Source of the DNA: Kappaphycus alvarezii
Taxonomy: Eukaryota > Rhodophyta > Florideophyceae > Gigartinales > Solieriaceae
Length of the DNA stretch: 64,000 nt
NCBI GenBank assembly: GCA_002205965.3
Contig: NADL03000549.1
Span: 248,001 to 312,000 of the forward strand
Direction: 5' to 3'
The translations under genes and the position numbers were made by a program. Positions within the stretch are counted from its first letter, which is position 1, and the number at the start of each line of letters is the position of its first letter. Shown here one piece after another: positions 43,078 through 54,117 of this stretch. The notes below the pieces were generated by a model, which saw only the letters and a list, made by a program, of their open reading frames with translations, did no database searches and was not told where the DNA came from.

Positions 43078-43580
43078 TGTTGTATATCACTTCACTGACC
43101 TTACAGCTTTACAAGAATTCACTGCATCTACTGTACTGTAAATTCAAACCACGGGTAACCATAAAACCAGGGCTACTAGGCATTTTACTGTCATTACACT
43201 TTCCTTACACTTCTCAACACAGCGTTTGACCCCATTAATACACTTGGAATAATTACGAGCGAGTTGCACACTGGGATATTATATCATTGCTTTACCAATC
43301 AACAGTCGCCTTGCTATCCCATACCACCTCGACCACTGTAATTCTTATATCTTGTCAGTGTATGTCACTCGTGTCGACTACAATTATGAAAGCGCTAATT
43401 ACGATACCGTCAGGGCTATTTTACGGGAAAACCTTTGAATTCGCTACTGTTAGACTGCATTTTCCTTTAGACTGTAGCTATCTTCAGTTCTATATAAACC
43501 CTGGTTTGGAGCGGCCGGCTTAACCCAGCCAGCCTCAACTGCAGTTCTACCCAGATCTGCTCGTGTGCGCTTAGCACCCT
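43078..43580 (+). mobile_element. Possible solo LTR inserted in Gypsy-1
   Basis: About 500 bases of unrelated sequence interrupt the integrase-to-chromodomain alignment with Gypsy-2, breaking it at the RRV codons and resuming at the same point. The insert starts TGTTGTATATC and ends CACCCTACA, LTR-like termini, and has a TATA-like TCTATATAAACCCTGG near 43490. The flanks CCTCG and CCCGTCG are only weakly similar, so a target duplication is not clear. No second copy is in the window. Confidence 0.45.
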
Positions 43581-43958
43581 ACATCATCCCGTCGGGTCAT
43601 CAAGGCTCTGAATGGCTATGTCTTTCAAGTCAAAGACCTACGTAAAGGCCTGGTTGAAGGTGTTCATGGCTCACACCTGAAGTTCTATGACGAGGCCTCG
43701 CTTGGCACTGAGGCTGTCATGTCTCACGTTGCATCGTCCGAAACGGGCATGCAAGTTCAGCATCTGATGCGTCTCGTTGAGTCCTATTATGGTCTCATGG
43801 TTCTAGTCCGTTGGAAGGGCCTGCTCGAATCGGAAGATAGTCTGGAGCATATCGACAAGGTCTATGAGGACGTCCCAGAATTGTTCTTGAAGCTACTTCG
43901 TCGAAATAACGCTCCGCCCCATCTGGTCTCCAAAGTTCGTGGAGAACTTTCTCTTTGA
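43581..43958 (+). pseudogene. Gypsy-1 chromodomain tail
   Basis: The frame reads SRRVIKALNGYVFQVKDLRK, then MSHVASSETGMQVQHLMRLV and LMVLVRWKGLLESEDSLEH up to a TGA at 43956. It is very close to the end of the Gypsy-2 integrase. VRWKGL-x5-DSLE fits a chromodomain. The stop is followed by a purine tract AATAAAGGGAG and the 3' LTR. Confidence 0.8.
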
Positions 43959-43968
43959 ATAAAGGGAG

Positions 43969-44213
43969 TGTGATAAACTGCTAGGAAATGACATTTTCAG
44001 GTCGCTCTTAATTCCTCTCAATTCTGCTTTTCGGCTTAAATGTAAGTTTATCATGCTGTAATTAAGTTGGTTACAGTCGCCGGCGACCCATTCTTTTCTT
44101 TTCGTATTTAGGCCGATTCCGGTCTGAGTAAAGTCTCAAAAGAGGCGAGCCACCTTTTCCCTTTTTACCTCAACCCTCGTCGAACCGACCTTTTTGGAAC
44201 GTAATTCGTTACA
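43969..44213 (+). repeat. 3' LTR of Gypsy-1
   Basis: It begins TGTGATAAACTGC directly after a polypurine tract and ends GTAATTCGTTACA, the same end as in the copy at 34458-34718. Matches over the middle are in order and in the same orientation, with many mismatches and short indels. Confidence 0.85.
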
Positions 44214-44707
44214 CCAGTGATCTTGTTTTCATGTATTGCACGAGTACTTTTTCATTTCATTCGGCAGGGGTGGTAGCAATACAGAAATATACAAGAGCTT
44301 ACTGGTTGCTGATGCTGAATAAAAACCCTCGCCAAGAGCGAGGGAGGCTGGCAACCGGAACATCTCTCCTATGTTGATAAGCCTGATTTTCCCTTCTATG
44401 AATGCGGTTTTTGTAACCTGCGCTCTCAAATCAGAGTGGAACAGTGAGAGTACTTCCGAACTGGTAAACAGAAACTGCCTTACTGTAATGTGCAGTGTTC
44501 AGTGACAGAGCCACAGCTCTCTACTGCGAACTGGACAACAAGAGTCCTCAAGTGGAATCCTGACAATAAAAGATTGGACGAGATACTGGCAGTGTTTCAA
44601 GCCAATTCTGCAGTTTCTTCAAAGTTTAGCAACAGCGCCCGCATGTGCAGGTAACTCATGGTACCCGTAATGATTTTCAAAAATAAAAACACCTTCGATC
44701 AAAGAAA
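44214..44707. other. Spacer, no gene
   Basis: I see no gene, RNA or repeat partner in these 494 bases between Gypsy-1 and Copia-2. Confidence 0.5.
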
Positions 44708-45076
44708 TGTTTTGCGTGACACTAGGATCATGGTGTCGTCGTTGTCTAATGTGTGATACTTATCATACAGTGAGTCCCGCTGAACAGAAGGGATCAATGG
44801 AGTCTCTTAGGCATTAATGACATGGAGAACTGCTAGGTAATCTGTGGTTCAGAGTGGTGAAAAAGAATTGTGTGGACAAGATACCTCCCGTGGGATGAAA
44901 GCCCCATAGACGGCCAGAAATGGCGACTACGGAGTGATGGTTAAAGCGTATATATAGTCATACGAGTTGAGTAAAGCCTCACATCCGAGAGTGGTAAGGA
45001 GGCCACAGTTTCTATTCTGATCCTCAAGAGCCCCAGTCCTTCCCTCCGAGACCATTCAACGATTCGCTGCTGACAG
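44708..45076 (+). repeat. 5' LTR of Copia-2
   Basis: It starts TGTTTTGCGTGACACT and ends GATTCGCTGCTGACA. It contains a TATA-like AAAGCGTATATATAGTC near 44950. The sequence just inside, GGGTTATGATCCTAGTC, may be the primer-binding site. Confidence 0.92.
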
Positions 45077-46106
45077 GGTTATGATCCTAGTCTATATGAC
45101 GTCAAGCATAAACACTGAGTACGTCATTGAGCCCATTACTGTGTCAGTATACCCGTTTAAGTCGATTTTGGTTGTCCAGAAAATCATGGGATAAATCGGA
45201 TGTATCTTCCAGGAGTAAAAGACTTAAACCTTTCCCCTCTTTGAGAAGCGTAAAGGTGAGAACTAGCTTGAATGGGCCAAGCAGTTACAGCTGATCTTGG
45301 AGGCTAAAGGCTATGGGAGTCTGTCGATTGTTCTAAACCTCTCTCGTAGGACGCAATTTATAAGGACAAGAAGAGGTACAGCCAAAAAAGTCCTCAGGCA
45401 ATGACAGAGATCATTCTCAACATCGACTTGGGCTATGTAGTATCCGTGATCTCTCGAAGGATCGCCCGAAGGATGAATGGGACACGCTCAAGCAGATTAA
45501 TAGAAGTCAAGCGCAGGCTACTCTTGCCACGTTGAGGCGTAAATTGTTAAGCATGCGCAAGAACGGGATCAAAGCATACATGATTATGCTAGTTCAAGCA
45601 TAAAGATTGAGAACGAGCTTGCAGCGAGCGGGTTCGAGTTGCCTGATTTTGACAAGAATTTTGCCCTGATCGAGGGCCTGCCTGAGACGTTTGGAACAAT
45701 TAAGGCAATTTTACGTGAGCAGAAGAAGCTTACGTTTCCTAATCTTATGGCCAAGCTAGAGGTCCTTCAGAAGGAATTAAGATATTCTTTGGGACCTAAT
45801 GCACGGGTTGAAGAGGACAGTAAGGCCTTTATATCCGATCGATTTATAAAGGAAACGAGGAAGGGGAAGAAAACATCAATGTCAAGTGCCATTAATGTGA
45901 AAAGAAGGGCCAAATTCGTAAGAATTGTTTTCGGAATCCCGCATCCAAAATTCAAGCCGGGATTGAATGAGAGGGATAGCAAAGAGAGTCACCCTGGAGG
46001 AAAGAGCGTCGATAAGGCAAATATTGACTTAATAGCTGTTACAGGGAAAAAATCAGTCTATTGGAGACTTAAGCCGCAGTTGGTTTGTGGACAGTTGTGC
46101 CTCTAG
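45077..46106 (+). pseudogene. Copia-2 gag, broken
   Basis: From about 45440 the plus strand reads RPKDEWDTLKQINRSQ and then, after a frameshift, ENELAASGFELPDFDKNFAL with LIEGLPETFGTIKAI, the typical gag core of copia elements. A zinc knuckle is visible in a second frame at about 45886-45925: CH-stop-CEKKGQIRKNC. It has a stop in the first loop and Gln where the zinc-binding His belongs. No obvious start codon is preserved. Nothing recognisable lies between the LTR and 45400. Confidence 0.7.
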
Positions 46107-47460
46107 GCACATATTTAAGTACAGATCCTATTTTTAGGATGTACAGGAAGTAAAAAGCACCGTCGCCACTGCAATGGATGGTGACGGTGGCACGGGAAGT
46201 AAGTTCGTGGGTACAGTGAATATCGTTTTGTCCAAGTTGGGGGCCCGGTAACGACGACTAACCTGAGGGACGTGGCGTATGTCCCGACTGCACGGACGAA
46301 TTTAATTTCGTTAACAGCCATGCAGAGATGTGGATTGGGGATAGAGCTCCCCCCTGGACTTTATAATTTTATTGTAAAGTCCGGAGATCAGGTGGTCACG
46401 GTAGGAAACTCTTTAGATCATCGCATTTCAGAGTTGAAAGGTGTGAATGTAGTAACTGGTGCGAATGAATTCATCAATTTAGATGGAGCGCCTGCAAGGG
46501 GATCTGTTAACATCGAGCTGTTACACAGGAGATTGACACACGTTAATTGCGACGTGATCAAGGATATGATCAGACACAATGTGTCGATGACTACATAATG
46601 TCCGATTCACAGAGGTTTCATATTAGATCTGCGCGGAATGCAAATACGGAAAAGCAACCAAGGCCCCACACAAACCGGTCCAGTCACAATAGAGCGAAAT
46701 TGGGGAACTGATCCATGCCGATTTCGTAGAGAAGTTGGAACCGTCATCTTTGGGTAATGCAGAATACATATTGACAGTATTAGAAGATGCCATTGCTGGC
46801 TCGTGGGTGGCGTTTCTGAAACAAAAATCAGATTCTGCACAGAGTTTTACTAAGATTTTCAATCAAATAGACAAGAAGTTAACTAATGACGTGCATATAG
46901 TGAGTACAGATCGAGGGAAAACCGAGTATTTTTACACAGCTCTGCAGAAGTTCTTTCATGACAAGGGTATGAACCATGAAAATACTTCCACGTTTTCTCC
47001 GGTGTCAAACGGCAAAGCCTAGAGACTGAACTGCACATTAATCGAGCGTGATAGGTCCATTTTCGCAGAGCTTGCCTCGATACAAGGTTGTAACGCTAAA
47101 AAATACCGGCGTTTCTGGGCTGAAGCGGTCAACACCGCCAACTATGTGCCCAATAGAGTGCTGAAAAAGGGTAGGTCACCTTTATTTGTGAAAAAGACGC
47201 CATATGAAGTGCTTAATGGCAGAAAAGCGAACACTACAAACATCCGTGTGTTCGGGTCTAAGGTCTACGTCATGCAGCCTACGAAGTATAAGCGGGACAA
47301 GTTTGTCCCAAAGTTGTTGAAGGTGATCCATGTTGGGTACGAGTCAGGAGATCCGTATCCAGTTTATCTCCCGTGAAAAGGGGAGGTTATAGTAAGCCGT
47401 GAGGTGACGTTTATTGAGAAGCTGGTAACGGAAAAAGAAGTATCTGGAATAGTTTAGGGT
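46080..47460 (+). pseudogene. Copia-2 protease and integrase, broken
   Basis: The protease active site is recognisable as WFVDSCASRHI near 46085-46115, with Cys where Gly is usual. The pre-integrase block follows (ELLHRRLTHVNCDVI, near 46515). The integrase core is split: one catalytic Asp is in STDRGKTEYFY (46900), and the stop near 47020 falls just before the region of the catalytic Glu. The C-terminal part (AVNTANYVPNRVL, NGRKANTTNIRVFGSKVYV) is readable to 47376. At least four stops or frameshifts are present. Confidence 0.75.
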
Positions 47461-47548
47461 AGTTATAGAGAAGAAGAAACCGGCAGTGAAGCCAGTCCTG
47501 AGAAAACTATCTCTTCGGGTGAGTCCCCTGTGAGCACTACAGTTAAGA

Positions 47549-49091
47549 GTGCTGGTGCTGCTGAAAAAGAAACAGCAAGAGATCTTTGTATGCCTAAAAT
47601 TGATGAAGGAAGGCTTGCATACATCCTTTCAGTCCTTTTTCAATCAGAGAGAAATATCGGGCCCTGCGCATAGGTACAAAGATGCTGCATGGTTTGCTTT
47701 GATGAAGGGTGCAGGGTTTTCCTGTTTATCTAGTAGCTCTATTCCTCTTTCAATGGAAAGCACTGCAACACCAGAGCGGGATCATTGGGTAGATTCAATT
47801 AGAAGTGAGATGCAGTCTATCATACAGTTGAACACGTTTAAGCTTGAAGATCTACCGCTTGGTCGTAGCTTGGTCTCATGCAAGGGTGTTTGATCTGAAA
47901 CAGAAAAGTGAGAGAGAAGTCGTTCGATACAAAGCTCTCCTCGTCGCGCGAGGACTCTCACAAGTCCATGGCACGGACTACTTTGAGGTTTATTCCCCAG
48001 TCGTAAGGTATGAGACGTTTCGACTGCTGATGGGGATGGAAGGCGCCAATAGAGCACGTGGATATTAAGACGGCATTCATTCGATCATCACTTGACGTTG
48101 AGATTTATATGGTCCACCCGGAGCTGCCGAGCGAGCTGTGAGAGGAATTTAGTTGGCAGTTCTGGGATGGTAAGTCATGGCGGTTACTGAAAGCCCCATA
48201 TCGCCTGAAGCAGGGGGCATGAGCGTGGTGTAACAAGGTGACCTCGTATCTGGTAACCGCCAGGGTCTTATTCAGTCTTTGTATGACCTAACCTTTATTT
48301 TCGTGATGATTTGGGCTATTGTTTTTTCTTATTGATCTATGTCGATGATGTTACAATTTCAGCCAAAATGCTGGAGCAGGCTCATGAAATCAGGAGGCAT
48401 GGAACTTGAGATACGAAATCTCGGCTCTGCCAACCTATTTCTTGGTGTCAAGATTCATTAAGAAAGGGGACAGAGAAGAATTGTGGGGCTCAGCCAGGAA
48501 CGCTACATATCCACGCTACTTCAGAGACTTAATATGAAAAGGGCTAAAGTATTATTAACTCCTATGAGGCCTGAAGTTCCCCCAAGGCTGGCACTAAAAT
48601 GCTGTAATGAAGACACAGAGAGTACCGATGTACCGCATCGTGAACTGGTTGGGTCCCTGATGTACTTGTCTATGACAATTTGGCCCGACATATGTTATTC
48701 AGTCTCGCTTTTGGCTCGGTATACGCACAATTATGGCGCAGTGCACTGGAGTGCTGCCAAGAATATTCTGAGGTATTTACGCGGGAAAAAGGGGTTCAGT
48801 CTCAGATACGAGGGATTCTCTTGTTTATGTGGCTTTAAGGATGCGGACTGGGGCGGAGATGTGCTAAGTATGAAGTCAACGGGTGGCCATTGTTTCCTGA
48901 TTGGAGGTACTGCACTCGCGTGGAGGTCTAAGTTGCAGGGGGTGTTTGCAGCATCATACTTGGCGGCTGAATACATTGCTCAAGCTGCTGCCGTGGAGGA
49001 AGCACTATGGATTCGAGGGTTATCCAGTGAGCTGTTATCGACAGATTCAAATGCTTCTTTTCCGCTTTTTGCTGAAAATGAAAGTTGCTGA
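47549..49091 (+). pseudogene. Copia-2 reverse transcriptase and RNase H, broken
   Basis: The RT opening is seen as RDHWVDSIRSEMQSI and then RARGLSQVHGTDYFEVYSPV near 47940-48000. The active site YVDDVTISA lies at about 48337-48365, in a stretch full of stops. RT end and RNase H make the longest clean frame (48483-49091): PHRELVGSLMYLSMTIWPDI, CGFKDADWGGD, FAASYLAAEYIAQAAAVEEA. A stop after FAENESC ends it; a later frame has CISDRTKNIGI-like text and YVPTSQMAADMMTKAVES, the copia RNase H end, near 49205-49260. Confidence 0.8.
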
Positions 49092-49349
49092 CAACGAAGA
49101 TGTTACTGGTCTGGCAAGGGATTGTGTTATTTCTGATCGCACGAAGAATATTGGTATCGCGTACCAGCTAAAAAAATTACGTTAAGAAGGGTTTGTGCCA
49201 GTATCGACTACGTACCTACTTCGCAGATGGCAGCTGATATGATGACTAAAGCTGTGGAAAGTATTGGGCTGATGCATAACTGCGACAGCATTGGGTTGAC
49301 GAAGGAAGCCATCGGACAGGAAATTCAACATTGATCAACGAAGGGATAA

Positions 49350-49714
49350 TGTTGGGTGACACTAAGATCAACGTGTCGTCGTTGTCCAATGCGTGATTCT
49401 TATCATACAGTGAGTCCCGCTGAACAGAAGGGATCAAAAGAGTCTCTTAGGCATTAATGACATGGAGAACTGCTAGGTAATCTGTGGTTCAGAGTGGTGA
49501 AAAAGAATTGTGTGGACAAGATACCTCCCGTGGGATGAAAGTCCCATAGACGGCCAGAAATGGCGACTACCGAATGATGGTAAAGCGTATATATAGTCAT
49601 ACGAGTTGAGTAAAGCCTCCCATCCGAGAGTGGTAAGGAGGCCACAGTTTCTATTCTGATCCTCAAGAGCCCCAGTTCTTCCCTCCGAGACCATTCAACG
49701 ATTCGCTGCTGACA
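49350..49714 (+). repeat. 3' LTR of Copia-2
   Basis: It starts TGTTGGGTGACACTAAG and ends CGCTGCTGACA. It matches 44708-45076 along its whole length in the same orientation. Confidence 0.92.
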
Positions 49715-50130
49715 GAATGGCATGAAAAATTCAGAACGGAAAACTTAGTCAATGTCCTGGGATCTGGAGACAACCCAATCAAACTTTTATCACACATGAT
49801 AAGGTGGCACGAACAACTTACAAAAGCATCTTAGGATCTCTCGTTCTCATATGCTAGAGATCGGGGTCTCAATCTAGCGTTGGAAAAATGTACCGTCTAG
49901 TGGCCCTCAGCCCCACCTGAATCAGTACAGCTGCTATATCGGCGAGAATAAAAACAGAGGTGCAGCGAAGGGTCGCGCGTATTTAAACCCATTTGTTTCA
50001 CAAATTTTACGGGGGAATAATTTTCTGCTCACCTCGCATCACATTGGGACCGTTCCTTAACTCCGTCCTTAATCTGGATAACACTCAGATGGGCTTTCAG
50101 CCTCCAAGAAAAACTCTAGAGTCTGCATGA
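49715..50130. other. Spacer or 3' LTR relic of Gypsy-3
   Basis: This lies where the 3' end of Gypsy-3 (minus) should have its LTR, but I cannot match it to any other sequence in the window. No gene is seen. Confidence 0.4.
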
Positions 50131-52848
50131 TCAGGTAGATAATCCTTGTTGCGCCGCCCTCATGTGCCTCGGATGGGGGGGTAAAAGCCGCAAGAACATT
50201 GTAGGAACGTCCTCTTGGACGTTTGCAAGTGAATCCAAAGTATCCTTCGAGTTCGCGAGACCTTGCCAGCGCACTTGAACTTTCAGTCCGTCTGGTTCTT
50301 GAACCAACTTCATTAGCCGATCTATGGCACTCTATATTCAGACTGCACTACTTGGGAGAAAACAGCTCTTTTGTCCAGCCCGCTTTCGGAGTAAATCTTG
50401 GGTAGAGATCCATGAAAATATTGCGCAGGTACATTTCGGAGATTTTATACTTGATACACGTGATAATTAATTGCTTTAACGACTCTTCGGGACCGTGTCA
50501 TTGGAGGGCTAGCTTTTAACCATCTTTGAAGTTGGTCCTTGCGACAAGAACGTAGTCGCCTTCCGTAAAATCCGGAAGCATCCTTTTAGATGGGTTGATT
50601 ACTCTTTCTTTGATAACATCCGGGACCGGGAAGACATACATCGTAGACGTATACAGGAATGTCTGCACCAGCGGTGTCGGATCGCGTCCTAGAAAGGCCT
50701 GGGAGGGGACACGTTACCGTGTTGCGGGGAAGCGGAATGTTCAAAACGCTTAGTACACCGGAATTTGATCGGTTATTACTTCTGCTAGAGCTGCAGCTCC
50801 GAGATAAGCGCCGGAAAAGACGGAGAAGCTCTTCTCCGAACATTTATACCGCTCCGCTGCTCCACGGCGTACATGGGAGCGTAAAGTGATGCGGGAACTT
50901 CAAGTTCTTCCGTACCCGGGAAACGGTTTCGTTCTTGAATTGTGTAGGCCAATTGGACATCGATCCTTTCGGACCCCGGAAGCAGCACACCAGTCGATGA
51001 TAGCCTGCGCAGCGTTATTGGATAATATATCAGGAAAGGAAAAAATCCACTTGTAGTCGGATTATTCGTCTCAAAGCATGAAAAATATTTACTTCCGTTC
51101 GTGCTCGGGCCTATTTCGATGTAGTTGAACTGTACGAGATCGTTAGGTCGTGTCCCATGTACGGCCTGTACGAATGCTCGGGGCATCCTCTTCCCTCCAA
51201 CTGCTGATAAACAGTGAATACAAGCACGGATAAAGGACCAGACGTCGGAATCAAGTGTCGACCATCGCAATGTGGGTGCTAATTGTTGAAATGTAGAATC
51301 TTAGCCTCGGTGTCCGATTGGGCCTGTGTGCTCTATGACGCAGATGCGAAACTGTAGATCCTTCGTAGAAGCGGAATACAACGGGACAGTCTCTGTAGCG
51401 CCAAAGTCCCTCAGTGTGATTTATGTTACATGGCTTCTCGGTAACATAATCGGTCTGAGTAAAGGCTATGTCTCCTCCAGAAGGCCAGTGGAATTCTTCG
51501 CCCGACGAGGACAGTAGCTCCGGGATTCGGACGAGACGGCAAACCGCGCCTCGGTGTCCGGCTGACCATCTCCCGAGGAAGTCGGTCTATACGTTATCCT
51601 CTCCCTTGATGTGCAATCAGGCGTACGTATATACGCTGAAGCGAGCTACCCAGCATAATAACTTCCGAGTCGCGGTCTACGAAAGGTTGGGCACCACCGA
51701 GAGCAGGTTGAAGATGAAGATCAAGTTGCTGTGATAAATTTGCAGGTAAAATCCTGCCGGCGTCGCGGCTAAACAGTGCATACGACCAAGTGTGCCGAGA
51801 ATAGCGTTTTTTTCTAAAGTGGACCACTCGGGTTGTGTCCGGTTGAATCGAGATGAAAGGAAAGCCAACGGCTTGTGCCGTTGTTCCTTTTGAGGGAGGT
51901 GTGGGTTCGAGTGCGGGACTTGTGTATTATAGCAGACCAAATGAGCTCCGAAGCTTCGGAGTAGATGGACAATCGCTTATGGTCATCTCTATATGCGATG
52001 GTGACTTGGCATGCAAGAGCCGTCTTTCTTGCCTCAAAAGCTGTTTTTGGGGATCAAACCAACCTAGCGTGTCTAGTGAAACCCGAGATACGAATTTCTT
52101 TGTACGCTTTCTTGTGCGGGCGTAGATCCGTTCCATAAAATCGTGCAGCGGGGCCGTCAGCTCCAAATTTCGGAAATCCTTGCTTCACCTACCTTAGGCT
52201 TGCTTAGCCAACTGTAGGGCACAGAGGAATTTTTGCAAGGGTGCTCTAGTTTTCTGTGGTTCAATGGACCCCAGTCTGTCTAGCCTCTTGGATTCGAACT
52301 TTATCCCGTTAGCGGAGATAATTTCGCCCGCATCACCAAATTTATAGGGAGAAAATGATGCTCTTGAGTGGGTGTAACTTGATGTTATATCCAAGAAAAT
52401 CCCGGCAAAGCGAGTAACACTGTCCAACAGACCGATGATGGCTTTGCCGTGAAACAGATTATCGTCAAGCCATCGCAGTAGCTTGTCACCTAGTTCGGGT
52501 GGTGTAATCTCCGCAAGCGCAGATGGCAAATGTGAGCGGGCATTTGTGGTGCTATGTAGCACGAGTATCGGGAAATATATACCAAATCAGGGGTGAGGAA
52601 CGACTACATCGTCTGAGATCCCAGGACCAGCGGTCGTGTGGCAGGTCGAAATTAATAAAGAACTTCGAATCCGTTAGCTTCGGAATGTTCGAACTTCGCT
52701 ACTGGAAAATGACGGTGCACTGTGTACCGGTTAACTGGGCGTAGATACAGCGTGAATCGGAACTTCGCACCGAGTTTCGGGACTAGAAGAGTGGCGCATA
52801 CCCAAGGAGATGTAGGATCGGCGTAAATCAAGTTGTTCTGAGCATAAG
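50131..52848 (-). pseudogene. Gypsy-3 pol, 3' part: RT, RNase H, integrase, chromodomain, heavily decayed
   Basis: Reading right to left on the minus strand: PTSPWVCATLLVPKLG (RT, near 52770-52830), KLLRWLDDNLFHG (active site, near 52460), ANGIKFESKRLD, then RNase H (PLAFLSSRFNRTQPEWSTLEK, near 51850). Then come integrase (FIRACIHCLSAVGGKR zinc pair and HGTRPNDLVQFNYIEI, near 51110-51230) and the chromodomain (VRWQGLANSKDTLDS, 50131-50313). Every part resembles Gypsy-2, but with many frameshifts and stops, and the first catalytic Asp of integrase reads Asn. The RT is cut at 52848 by Gypsy-4 and resumes at 58998. Confidence 0.82.
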
Positions 52849-53265
52849 TGTAACAATATCTCTGTTAAACCACTTAGAACGGTAACTCTACTCTAGAAAT
52901 TCTATACTCTGTTAGCTCAGTAGAACTTACTAGAAATTAGAGGTGTAACTATAGAATTACACTATCTAGAATATAACTACGTAAATAAAAACGATGACGT
53001 TGGGCTCCACGTCAAATAAAAATATTGGAGGAAAATCAAATTTCTAAAATCATTCAAGACGATACAGTTTCCCTGTTACACCACTGTGTAATATAGAACT
53101 GGAATAGCGACAGCGAACTACTCTCTATAAAAGGGGGGCTCATCTGGATTCTTGCGGGAATCCAGGTACACTCCATACACCCTTTGCCCCCAACTTTCTG
53201 AAACCCATTACCATCGCCTCTGCTGTTCCTTTAGCAGCGCCCCGGCTGCCTCCCTCTCTGTTTCA
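52849..53265 (+). repeat. 5' LTR of Gypsy-4
   Basis: It starts TGTAACAATATCTCTG and ends CTCTGTTTCA. A TATA box CTATAAAAGGGGGG lies at 53125, with a start region CCAACTTTCTG downstream. Directly after it, TGGTAGCATCCC resembles a primer-binding site for initiator Met-tRNA. Bases 52881-53118 are the reverse complement of 58617-58852 in the 3' LTR. Confidence 0.92.
52881..53118 (+). repeat. Inverted U3 segment, orientation A
   Basis: These 238 bases begin GGTAACTCTACTCTAG and end CGACAGCGAAC. Their reverse complement matches 58617-58852 with about ten differences. They lie upstream of the TATA box, so they would be the promoter-proximal control region. Confidence 0.95.
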
Positions 53266-54117
53266 CTGGTAGCATCCCTTTCGCCGGTTCCGCTGCTTTT
53301 TCGCTTTCGTCTTGCTCTAGTTCGAGGTTTTCTTACACTTGTATTTTTTTTAGGTTGTTGAATTTTTGGAAAAAATTTTGCTGACAGGTGTACTGTAAGC
53401 AATATTGTATACTGTACTTGTGGGCTGGAGTGCCAAGTACAGGAGAGTATCTGTGGGCTGGAGTGCCAGGTACTCTAAACCCCATTGTTCTACGCAGGTC
53501 GCGGTTACTAATTGGAGAACTAGGTAACCGGGAACTTGGGGGTGCAGCCTAGTCTGCGTTCTCTAGGTTATTCTGTTCAGGTAGCGTGCAGGCCTCACGA
53601 AGCTGCGTGATCCTTTTCAGAATACTTAGACTGGACAGTTAGGCTTAACTAAGTTGCCTTAGTAAAGCCGTACTTCTGACCAAGTCCCCATTTGAGGGTC
53701 CCCTCACAGTATTCCTATACAATCCTATTGCACTCGTTGGCTGTTAGCTAGGTGCACCGACTGGGTCACGGGTTCAGGTAACGCTTCATAGGGTTGACTT
53801 GGACTGGACTTGGACTAAGGGGTACGTGCTCAGAAAGGGTATTCTTTGGTTATTCGCTAGCTTAGAGTCGGCTTGAGAGGCTTTCCTATAGGGTAAGGAC
53901 ACCGATCGCGGTCTACATAGTGGACTGGTGGGGATATCCCGAACGGATTGCTGAGTCACACGGAGTGTAGGTGTGATCAAAGCTGCTGGTGAGTCACTCT
54001 CTCCGCGGGTAGGGAGCAAACCCGTCGTCCAGGGACGAATCCCTTGCAGATTTCAACTTCAAGTGCTTGTATTCAAGTTTAGGTGTTGTAAGGCTTTAAG
54101 TAGAGGTTTGTTGAACA
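53266..54117 (+). other. Gypsy-4 untranslated leader
   Basis: About 850 bases between the LTR and gag have no open frame of note. TGTGGGCTGGAGTGCCA is repeated at about 53420 and 53450, each followed by (A/G)GTAC. Such a long leader is unusual and may hold packaging or translation signals. Confidence 0.6.

Larger units (their letters stand above)
34458..44213 (+). mobile_element. Gypsy-1, Ty3/gypsy element split by a composite insertion
   Basis: Diverged direct LTRs lie at 34458-34718 and 43969-44213. Just inside the first LTR comes the N-terminal gag (34796). The rest of gag, protease, reverse transcriptase, part of RNase H and a chromodomain tail come after 40635, all on the plus strand. 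Between 35128 and about 40630 lies foreign material: a copia LTR and relic, a non-LTR copy and Gypsy-2, all on the minus strand. RT precedes the integrase remnant, as in Ty3/gypsy. The element is old: its LTRs differ visibly, and it has several frameshifts and a large internal deletion. Confidence 0.8.
44708..49714 (+). mobile_element. Copia-2, full-length but decayed Ty1/copia element
   Basis: Two direct LTRs of about 369 and 365 bp bound a 4.3-kb interior that carries gag, protease, integrase, RT and RNase H on the plus strand, in copia order. The LTRs differ at about twenty positions by eye, roughly 95% identity. The interior has many stops and frameshifts. The flanking five bases (AGAAA and GAATG) are not a clear target duplication. 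The polypurine tract AACGAAGGGATAA stands before the 3' LTR. Confidence 0.92.
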
